A stretch of DNA of 64,000 nt from positions 806,001 to 870,000 of the forward strand of contig NZ_LDPE01000001.1 in assembly GCF_001447995.1 (NCBI RefSeq), given 5' to 3'. The position numbers and the translations under genes were made by a program. Each line of letters begins with the position of its first letter. Position 1 is the first letter of the stretch. This document shows positions 57,321-64,000 of the stretch, piece by piece. The notes beneath the pieces are model-generated. The model worked only from the letters and a program-made list of their open reading frames with translations, was not told the origin of the DNA and made no database searches. The stretch is from Maribacter dokdonensis DSW-8 (GTDB taxonomy: Bacteria > Bacteroidota > Bacteroidia > Flavobacteriales > Flavobacteriaceae).

Positions 57321-58591
57321 TAGATGTATTCAGCCAATTTTCTGGTGAGCTCTCTTCTGCTAAATTGCTCAATATTGTCCGCAATAATATGTAATTGCCC
57401 TTTCTGATAATTTTCAAACCATCTTAAAATTACGTTTTTCAGTTCAATATCATCAGAATGTTCAAATATATAGCCAGTTTTTGTTTCTTCAACAATACTT
57501 TCTACGTCCCAATTCTTAGGTCCAATTCCTAAAATTGGTCGCTTGGCCGCCATATATTCAAACAGTTTACCAGGTATAATTCCAATGGTTTCCTGAGAAT
57601 CTATTTCTACCAGTAATAATACTTGAGATTTTCGTTGATATACCAAAGCTTCTTGATGAGACACATATCCTATAACTTCAATAAAGTCCTGTAATCCAAC
57701 TTCTTTTATAGTTGATAGTATTTCATCGCTGACAACACCTATAAACTGTAGTCTTAATGCCTCTTTAAATTCAGGAAATTCATCTACCATTTGTGCCAAA
57801 ACCGACCATAATTTCACGGGATTTCTACCGCTTAATAATGACCCTATATGTGAAATGGTATATTTTGAATCTAACCCTTCATCAGTCAGCAACTCCCCAT
57901 CAAATCCATTGGTAATAACCTTTATTGGTTTACCTGTAATGTTTTCAAATTCCTTTTTTGTAGTACTGCTAGTAACTATAATTTTGTCTGCCGTGTGAAG
58001 AACTTTAGCTTCTAATAGTTTATGTTTCTTTTCTGCCGATTTGGTTAATTTCAATTTCTTATGATAGCCAATAGTTGTCCAAGGATCGCGAAAGTCTGCA
58101 ACCCAATGTACAGGTCTTCCTTGTTTTAAATAATAGCCAATTAAATGCACACTGTGTGGAGGACCGGTAGTTATTATAGTATCAATACCTTCCTTAGCCA
58201 ACACATCTTTTAGGAAGTTTACAGATGGTTTTACCCATAACTTTCTTGCATCGGGTATAAAAAGGTTTCCGCGAACCCACAAAAGAACTTTCTCTATAAA
58301 AGATTGGTTTTTCGTCTGTATGATTCCAGAGCTAATACGCTTCGTTTTTTTACTTGAAAAGAGTGAAGCAATGCGATAAGGTTCTTTAATTTTATGCTTA
58401 TAGATTTTTATATCAGTGGGTACATCTTGTGAAAAAGTATCATCTAACATGGGGTAATGAGGATTCTCAGGAATATATAGTACCGGCTCAATACCAAAAT
58501 CTCTAAGGTATTTCACAAACTTTAGCCAACGTTGCACTCCTGGTCCGCCAGCAGGTGGCCAATAGTACGTAATGACCAGCACTTTTCTCAT
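57320..58591 (-). CDS. Family 4 glycosyltransferase
   Basis: This 423-aa protein has a GT-B fold. The N-terminal donor/acceptor-binding start is KVLVITYYWPPAGGPGVQRW, and the C-terminal nucleotide-sugar site includes GKLFEYMAAKRPILGIGP (conserved glutamate before the sugar-binding helix). It adds a sugar to a surface polysaccharide; the donor is unknown. It overlaps both neighbours by 1 bp, in an operon with YfhO and the flippase. Confidence 0.92.
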   Translation of the reverse strand: MRKVLVITYYWPPAGGPGVQRWLKFVKYLRDFGIEPVLYIPENPHYPMLDDTFSQDVPTDIKIYKHKIKEPYRIASLFSSKKTKRISSGIIQTKNQSFIEKVLLWVRGNLFIPDARKLWVKPSVNFLKDVLAKEGIDTIITTGPPHSVHLIGYYLKQGRPVHWVADFRDPWTTIGYHKKLKLTKSAEKKHKLLEAKVLHTADKIIVTSSTTKKEFENITGKPIKVITNGFDGELLTDEGLDSKYTISHIGSLLSGRNPVKLWSVLAQMVDEFPEFKEALRLQFIGVVSDEILSTIKEVGLQDFIEVIGYVSHQEALVYQRKSQVLLLVEIDSQETIGIIPGKLFEYMAAKRPILGIGPKNWDVESIVEETKTGYIFEHSDDIELKNVILRWFENYQKGQLHIIADNIEQFSRRELTRKLAEYI

Positions 58592-61026
58592 TATGCTTCT
58601 TCTTCTTTTTTAGACCTCCAAAAAGAAAAACCTAAACCACCTACAATTACCAGTCCCAATAAAATAGTACTTGCTAAAGTAATTTTACTACCCGTAGCTA
58701 CAACCTCTGGTTCAAATTTGAACTCTATTTTATGCTCCCCTGAAGGTACCGAAAGTGCTCTTAATACATAATCAACTTTAAAATAATCACTTTGTTTTCC
58801 GTCTATATAGACATTCCAACCATTTTTGTAATACATTTCAGAAAAAACAGCTACACCTTCATTGCTGTTCTTAGAATTATATACTAGGTGATTGGGTTCA
58901 TAATCTATTAACTCAATAGATGCTGTAGAATCCACTTGATATTCCATTGGCTTAACATCTGTAAATGAAGTAGCGTTATATACGGCAATATTTTTAGTAT
59001 CTAAACTGTCAAGTGCCATTATTTCCTCATTGGCATTATTGACCGCATTCAGTTTAGAAATAAACCAAGCATTACCATTGGCATTAGGGTTTTCAATAGG
59101 AAAGGTGTTTCCTTCTTGATCTTGCCTTACAACATACTTAATGTTCATCATATTCAAGACAGACAGATTACCGTTATAGACGTGGAAATTAAACAAATCT
59201 TGCATACCGGCAGGTTTTGCGGCATGATACCCCGTTATACTTTGATGAAAATAAGCCGTTTTAGCAGAGTCAAATCCGTCGGTTTGATCAAATACACGAA
59301 AAACACCATCATCTTTAGCAATAATTTTATCGGCAGTAGTTTCTTGAAATGGCTCAAGCATTTTACGCTTAGACACAAAATTGTCATTGTTCACATAACG
59401 TAAATCAACCCCAACCAAATCTACCACCACTAAAACACCAACAGCGATAATCAAAAAATTCATTTTCAATTTCTCTTTCAAATACAACCAGATCAATAAA
59501 GCGGTTGCCAAAGCAAACCCTAAAGAACGCAATAGATCACTTGTATAAACACTTTTACGATCTAAACGAAGCATTTCCGGAAGCTCCTCTAACCCGGTCA
59601 TTCTTAAATTATCATCGGCAGCACCCACAAAATGAAAAGCTCCTTTAAATAAAAATAACACAACCCCAAGCCCTAGGATTGTAGCTGTAGCTAAGGTCAA
59701 AGATTTGATCTTATCGGCATGTGGCACCTTATCCTTAAATAGCTTTTTCAATGCCAATATTGCCAAAACAGGTACGCATAGCTCTAATATAACTTGAATG
59801 GAAGACACCGCCCTAAACTTATCGTATAGAGGAAAGTAATCTATCATAAAATCTGTCAATACACTAAAATTCTTTCCCCATGAAAGTATTAATGACAACA
59901 ATGAGCCAAACAGTAGCCACCATTTATGCTTGCCTTTTACCAAAAACAACCCTAAAACAAATAGAAAGAATATCACCGCACCTAAATAAGCCGGTCCTGA
60001 AGTACCTGGTTGTTCTCCCCAATACAGTGGTAGACCACTAACAAAATCCAAGGCACTGGATCTAGCCAAACCTTTATCAATTAGGTAATTGTACGATTTT
60101 GAATTCTCACCTAAGTTTTCTTGACTTGCGCCACCAAAAAGTCTAGGAACAAATAAATTCAACGATTCAGCAATACCGTAACTCCAGTTAGTAATATAAG
60201 CTTTGCTTAATCCGCCAGTGTCCTCTTTAGGCGAACCATCGGGGTTGATCGTTAATTCACTTTTACCTCGCGTACTCCAATCAGCATATTCTTTAGTAGC
60301 CATTAACCCTGTAGCATTGGCAGCAATACCTAAAGTTACGGCTATCAACAATATACCGACCGAAGTGAAAAAATGCTTCAATTTTTTATCCTTAATGGCA
60401 TATATCAAATAGACCACACCCAAAACCAATACAAGTAACATAAAGTAATAGGTCATTTGGTAGTGGTTGGCCGTAATTTCCAAAGCCATGGCCAAAGCGG
60501 TTAAAACAAAGCCCCACAGATATTTTTTTCTAAAAACCAATACAATACCACCTAAAAGCATAGGTAGATATGCCATGGCATGAGCCTTAGCATTATGTCC
60601 GGCACCTAAAATTATTATTAAATAGGTAGAGAAACCAAAGGCAAGTGCACCAATTACAGCTAACTTAAAATCCACTTTTAAACAACAAAGTAGAATATAA
60701 AAACCTATGAAATATAGAAATAGATAATCTGCCGGTCTTGGTAAAAACCGAATTAAACGGTCTAATTTTTTAATGTAATTATGTGGGTAATTTGCTCCTA
60801 ATTGGTACGTTGGCATGCCCCCAAAAGCGCTATTGGTCCAATACGGTTCTTGATTCGTAGCTTTTCTAAAATCGTTCTGCTCTTTGGCCATACCGGTATA
60901 TTGAGCAATATCATGCTGATACATAACCTTACCCTGCACAACCGGACTAAAATAAGCCAAGGCGGCGATGATGAAAAATACGACAACAAAAAAATTGATG
61001 AAAAAGAATTTTAAGCCTTGCTTCAT
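58591..61026 (-). CDS. YfhO family membrane glycosyltransferase-like protein
   Basis: This 811-aa protein has about a dozen membrane segments, a YfhO-type start and an extracytoplasmic loop (YMQHDIAQYTGMAKEQNDFR), followed by a C-terminal beta-rich domain and a last membrane helix (ITLASTILLGLVIVGGLGFS). YfhO proteins are GT-C-like and glycosylate teichoic or other surface polymers in other bacteria. Here the gene opens the YfhO/GT4/flippase operon, which makes a surface-glycan role likely. Confidence 0.9.
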   Translation of the reverse strand: MKQGLKFFFINFFVVVFFIIAALAYFSPVVQGKVMYQHDIAQYTGMAKEQNDFRKATNQEPYWTNSAFGGMPTYQLGANYPHNYIKKLDRLIRFLPRPADYLFLYFIGFYILLCCLKVDFKLAVIGALAFGFSTYLIIILGAGHNAKAHAMAYLPMLLGGIVLVFRKKYLWGFVLTALAMALEITANHYQMTYYFMLLVLVLGVVYLIYAIKDKKLKHFFTSVGILLIAVTLGIAANATGLMATKEYADWSTRGKSELTINPDGSPKEDTGGLSKAYITNWSYGIAESLNLFVPRLFGGASQENLGENSKSYNYLIDKGLARSSALDFVSGLPLYWGEQPGTSGPAYLGAVIFFLFVLGLFLVKGKHKWWLLFGSLLSLILSWGKNFSVLTDFMIDYFPLYDKFRAVSSIQVILELCVPVLAILALKKLFKDKVPHADKIKSLTLATATILGLGVVLFLFKGAFHFVGAADDNLRMTGLEELPEMLRLDRKSVYTSDLLRSLGFALATALLIWLYLKEKLKMNFLIIAVGVLVVVDLVGVDLRYVNNDNFVSKRKMLEPFQETTADKIIAKDDGVFRVFDQTDGFDSAKTAYFHQSITGYHAAKPAGMQDLFNFHVYNGNLSVLNMMNIKYVVRQDQEGNTFPIENPNANGNAWFISKLNAVNNANEEIMALDSLDTKNIAVYNATSFTDVKPMEYQVDSTASIELIDYEPNHLVYNSKNSNEGVAVFSEMYYKNGWNVYIDGKQSDYFKVDYVLRALSVPSGEHKIEFKFEPEVVATGSKITLASTILLGLVIVGGLGFSFWRSKKEEEA

Positions 61027-61047
61027 TTGCTAAAAGTAGTGTTTAAG

Positions 61048-61055
61048 CAAAGATA
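61048..61055 (-). promoter_or_regulatory. -7 box of the YfhO operon
   Basis: On the minus strand TATCTTTG (61055 to 61048) lies 21 bp before the YfhO start at 61026, matching TAnnTTTG. It is squeezed between the DUF4834 stop and YfhO, so YfhO can be transcribed apart from the gene before it. Confidence 0.5.
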
Positions 61056-61056
61056 A

Positions 61057-61311
61057 CTAGTCTAGCTCTTCAAAATCAATGTATTCACCTACTTTTTCTG
61101 AATCCTTCTTTTTTCTAGTGGTTTTTTTATTGATAATTACACTCTCATCTTCTTGTTCATTAAATGGACGTTGATTATCAAAAGCTTGTCTGAAATGAGA
61201 TTCAGTTTTCTTTGCTGCGTAATTCAAAATTTTTGGCGCAAATAACCTTGCTAATATTTTTAGAAGGTAATAGACCAAAAGAATAATTAATATAGTTTTT
61301 AAAAAAGCCAT
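61057..61311 (-). CDS. DUF4834 small membrane protein
   Basis: This 84-aa protein has one N-terminal membrane segment (FLKTILIILLVYYLLKILAR) and a charged cytosolic tail with RKKKDSEKVGEYIDFEELD, the pattern of DUF4834. The family is restricted to Bacteroidota and unstudied. Its stop is 30 bp before the YfhO start. Confidence 0.85.
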   Translation of the reverse strand: MAFLKTILIILLVYYLLKILARLFAPKILNYAAKKTESHFRQAFDNQRPFNEQEDESVIINKKTTRKKKDSEKVGEYIDFEELD

Positions 61312-61391
61312 TTATTACTGCTTATATATATCAAAAATACAATTATCACGTTGTATATGTAGAATCATATTATTAAAATATATATAAAATC

Positions 61392-62483
61392 GTGTTCATG
61401 AATAGTCTTTTTGCCTACTCTAAATCATATCAATACGTATTCGCTTTATTATTTCTAATACCGTTAATAGGTATTTCTCAATATACAGATGTAATAAATT
61501 CTAATAGACCTGGAGTTTCTGTGAGCGCTTACGCGGTTGGCAAAAATGTGGTACAGGCAGAAATGGGATTATTCTATGAACAAAGAGACCACACCATTCT
61601 AAATACAGAATCGAATATTTGGGGAACCGATGTTTCATTACGATATGGTTTGTTATTAGAAAGATTAGAACTTAATTACGAAGGTACTTTTCAAGATCAA
61701 AAGATAACATTTTTGAATTTTGACCTAGAGGGCAAGCGAAGAGATTTTTCTAGAAATAGATTAGGTTTAAAATACTTGATCTATGACCCATTTAAAAATC
61801 CTGAAGCCAACAAACCCAACCTTTATAGCTGGAGAGCCAATCATAAATTTCAATTCAAGAATTTACTCCCCGCGGTTTCTTTATACGGTGGAGCAAATTT
61901 TGTTTTAGGCGATAATCCTTTTTACATAGGTGAACCAACCATTTCTTATCGTGGTATGATAGCTACCCAAAGTCGTTTGACTCCAAGGTTCGTATTAATT
62001 ACCAACACCGCATATGACCGTATAAGCACAGATGACCCTGAGCTCAGCTATACCATATCATTATCCCATGCATTTAGAAACCCAAAATGGAGTGTTTTTG
62101 TAGAACACCAAGGCATTGATAGCGATCGGTACTCAGATGTATTGATACGTGGAGGTATTGCCCATTTATTAAAAGAAAACCTGCAGTTCGATTTTAATAT
62201 GGGAGCTAGTCTAAAAAATACACCTACACGTATATTTTTTGGAATTGGCGGTTCTTACAGAATGGATTTCCATAAAGACAGTTTAAAACCAATTGAAGAT
62301 CAAGAAGCGGATCAAAATGGTGGTGCCATTGACAAAAAAGCCATGAAAAAGAAAAAGAAGGATAAGAAAAATAAAGGTAGCGATGCAGAAGACGTAAACC
62401 TTGGGCCTTCTAAAAAACAGCTCAAAAAACTTAAGAAAGCGGAAAAGAAGAAAAAGAAAGAAAGTAGCGAGATCGACTTTTAA
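61392..62483 (+). CDS. Outer-membrane transporter-like beta-barrel protein
   Basis: This 363-aa protein has a signal peptide (about residues 1-28, ending LIGISQ). A start typical of Bacteroidota barrel proteins follows (NRPGVSVSAYAVGKNVVQAE), then alternating aromatic beta-strands to about residue 295. The last 65 residues are a strongly basic and lysine-rich tail (KKAMKKKKKDKKNK, then KKLKKAEKKKKKESSEIDF), unusual for an outer-membrane protein. Relatives are labelled putative transporter. Confidence 0.75.
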   Translation: MFMNSLFAYSKSYQYVFALLFLIPLIGISQYTDVINSNRPGVSVSAYAVGKNVVQAEMGLFYEQRDHTILNTESNIWGTDVSLRYGLLLERLELNYEGTFQDQKITFLNFDLEGKRRDFSRNRLGLKYLIYDPFKNPEANKPNLYSWRANHKFQFKNLLPAVSLYGGANFVLGDNPFYIGEPTISYRGMIATQSRLTPRFVLITNTAYDRISTDDPELSYTISLSHAFRNPKWSVFVEHQGIDSDRYSDVLIRGGIAHLLKENLQFDFNMGASLKNTPTRIFFGIGGSYRMDFHKDSLKPIEDQEADQNGGAIDKKAMKKKKKDKKNKGSDAEDVNLGPSKKQLKKLKKAEKKKKKESSEIDF

Positions 62484-62571
62484 CACTACATTCTACTCTT
62501 CAATATTTCATTACGCACCCCTTTATAATGTAGATTAATATCACTAATATTGGCACTTCTAAAGAAGTCCA

Positions 62572-63693
62572 ATGATTACGATACATGAAGCCAAATCAAA
62601 GCAAGATTTAAAACGTTTTGTAACCTTTCCTTTTTCGTTATACAAAAACAACAAATATTGGGTACCCCCCATTATAAATGACGAACTTGAAAGTTTTGAT
62701 AAAGAAAAAAATCCTGTTTTTAAAGATGCAGAGGCATGGTTCTTCCTTGCCATGGACGGTGATAAAATAGTTGGTCGTGTAGCCGCTATTGTCAATCACC
62801 TAGAAGTTGACCAACAAAATGTAAAAAAAATGCGTTTTGGTTGGTTCGATTTTATAGATGATCAAAATGTATCTAAAGCACTTTTAGACAAAGTAGCAGA
62901 AATTGGTAATCAGCACCAATTGGAATTTATGGAAGGTCCTGTAGGTTTTTCAAACTTAGATAAAGTTGGAGTACTTATAGAAGGGTTTGATCATATTGGC
63001 ACCATGATAACTTGGTATAACCATCCTTATTACAAAGACCATTATGAGAGTCTTGGCTTTGTAAAGGAAAAGGAATACATGGAAAATAAATTTCCTGCAG
63101 GTAATGCAGATCCAGCACTCTTTACTAAATTGAACGACCTAGTTAAAAGAAGGTACGGTCTTAAAGAGGTTAATTTCACAAAGACTAAAGAGGTTATGCC
63201 CTTAGCAGATGAAATGTTTGATCTATTTAATGAAACCTATGCCAACCTTTCTTCTTTTGTTCCCATAACAGAAATACAAAAGGCTTATTTCAAAAAGAAA
63301 TATATAAGCTTTATTAACCCAGAGTACATAAAATTCATTAAAGATAAAGAGGATAAACTCATCGCCTTTGCCATTGTAATGCCATCATTTTCAGAAGCAC
63401 TGCAGAAAGCTAAAGGTAAGTTGTTTCCGTTTGGATTATACCACTTATTGAAGGCCAAGAAAAACAGTAAGGATGTTATATTCTATTTAATAGGAATACG
63501 ACCAGAATACCAAAACAAAGGAGTTACTGCAGTAATTTTCAACGAGTACTACAAAACATTCAAAGAAAAAGGCATAGACATGTGCTACCGCACTCCAGAA
63601 TTAGAGGAGAACATTGCTATAAAGCAAATGTGGAAACATTTTGACCCGGTAATCTATAAACGAAGAAGAACATATAGAAAATCACTTTCTTAA
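62572..63693 (+). CDS. GNAT family N-acetyltransferase-like protein
   Basis: This 373-aa protein has a duplicated GNAT-like layout. The acetyl-CoA motif is visible in GIRPEYQNKGVTAVIFNEYY near residue 310 (R/QxxGxA). The N-terminal part (MITIHEAKSKQDLKRFVTFP) and GFSNLDKVGVLIEG are typical of flavobacterial proteins of this kind. The substrate is unknown. It is followed by a perfect terminator. Confidence 0.8.
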   Translation: MITIHEAKSKQDLKRFVTFPFSLYKNNKYWVPPIINDELESFDKEKNPVFKDAEAWFFLAMDGDKIVGRVAAIVNHLEVDQQNVKKMRFGWFDFIDDQNVSKALLDKVAEIGNQHQLEFMEGPVGFSNLDKVGVLIEGFDHIGTMITWYNHPYYKDHYESLGFVKEKEYMENKFPAGNADPALFTKLNDLVKRRYGLKEVNFTKTKEVMPLADEMFDLFNETYANLSSFVPITEIQKAYFKKKYISFINPEYIKFIKDKEDKLIAFAIVMPSFSEALQKAKGKLFPFGLYHLLKAKKNSKDVIFYLIGIRPEYQNKGVTAVIFNEYYKTFKEKGIDMCYRTPELEENIAIKQMWKHFDPVIYKRRRTYRKSLS

Positions 63694-63699
63694 AACAAG

Positions 63700-63737
63700 A
63701 AAAAGGTCCGAAATCAAATTTGATTTCGGACCTTTTT
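63700..63737. terminator. Bidirectional intrinsic terminator
   Basis: aaaaaggtccgaaatcaaat and its mirror form a near-perfect palindrome with T-runs on both strands, placed between the GNAT gene and the convergent gene that ends at 63756. Confidence 0.9.
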
Positions 63738-63755
63738 ATATACGACTGTTGTAGA

Positions 63756-64000
63756 TTATTCTCCCATTGCAGCGGCAACTGCAGCAGATAATCTTTTATA
63801 TGTACCATTCTGCAAGCGCTCTCTAATAGAAGAGAAAGCTTCCAATGTTTCTTCAACATCTTGTAAGGTGTGGGTAGCGGTAGGTATTAAACGTAAAAGT
63901 ATAAGACCTTTAGGTATTACCGGATACACAACAATAGAACAGAAAATACCATGATTTTCACGTAAATCCTTCACTAAAGCCATTGCCTCTGGAATACTAC
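63756..64000 (-). CDS. PLP-dependent acyltransferase/aminotransferase, C-terminal end
   Basis: The last 81 codons of a larger protein lie here; the gene starts beyond 64000. The visible end (KDLRENHGIFCSIVVYPVIP, then LLRLIPTATHTLQDVEETLE) matches the C-terminal domain of alpha-oxoamine synthases, the family of serine palmitoyltransferase, 2-amino-3-ketobutyrate CoA ligase and 8-amino-7-oxononanoate synthase. The LRLIPTATHT strand-turn is characteristic. Sphingolipid synthesis would fit Bacteroidota, but the exact reaction cannot be decided from the tail. Confidence 0.8.
   Translation of the reverse strand, partial: SIPEAMALVKDLRENHGIFCSIVVYPVIPKGLILLRLIPTATHTLQDVEETLEAFSSIRERLQNGTYKRLSAAVAAAMGE

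Overview
The window looks like a chromosome segment of a marine member of the Flavobacteriaceae (Bacteroidota). The evidence is the low GC content, TAnnTTTG-type -7 promoter boxes, a giant secreted adhesin of the kind exported by gliding bacteria, BatA and DUF4834 family proteins, short ECF sigma factors with tiny partner genes, and YfhO and flippase genes typical of this family. The species cannot be named from the sequence alone.

Layout. (1) 1-9.2 kb, minus strand: a small secreted protein followed by a giant adhesin of more than 2,800 residues that runs off the left edge. It carries thrombospondin type 3 calcium-binding repeats and Ig-like/cadherin-like domains. (2) 9.77-37.69 kb: a 27.9-kb integrative element lying in the 3' end of a tRNA-Ser(UGA) gene. 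A perfect 56-bp direct repeat marks its ends; it contains the tRNA 3' end and the tRNA terminator. Paired 12-bp repeats lie just inside both ends. From left to right the element carries a tyrosine integrase, an excisionase-like HTH protein, a primase-helicase-like P-loop protein, a block of about six degenerate 43-bp repeats (a possible origin), an HNH/unknown/DUF4407 gene set, an ECF sigma/anti-sigma-like/secreted metallopeptidase/secreted CHAT protease operon, a DUF4258 gene, and a type I restriction-modification operon. In that operon a sacsin-like ATPase with a DUF3883 nuclease-like end sits between hsdS and hsdR, and a SprT/YgjP-type metallopeptidase follows hsdR. (3) 37.9-64 kb: ordinary chromosome. 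It holds a glycosyltransferase, a BatA-like protein, a dihydroorotase homologue that has lost its metal-binding histidines, an esterase, an MBL hydrolase, a peroxiredoxin, an endonuclease III without cysteines, a duplicated pair of [ECF sigma factor + 47-aa protein], uvrA, an Arg/Ser/Thr-rich secreted protein behind a sigma-54-like promoter, an RluA-type pseudouridine synthase, an AI-2E transporter, a flippase/glycosyltransferase/YfhO surface-glycan cluster, an outer-membrane protein, a GNAT protein and the end of a PLP-dependent acyltransferase.

How parts work together. The element is a defence and conflict island. The restriction-modification operon should modify self DNA and cut foreign DNA, with the extra ATPase-nuclease probably acting beside it. 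The sigma/anti-sigma/M48/CHAT operon looks like a signalling and proteolysis circuit: two exported proteins (a TPR metallopeptidase and a TPR-CHAT caspase-like protease) are encoded directly behind a transmembrane anti-sigma candidate and a sigma factor. This operon, with the HNH/188-aa/DUF4407 operon just upstream, is the best candidate in the window for a poorly described system. Its function is inferred, not shown.
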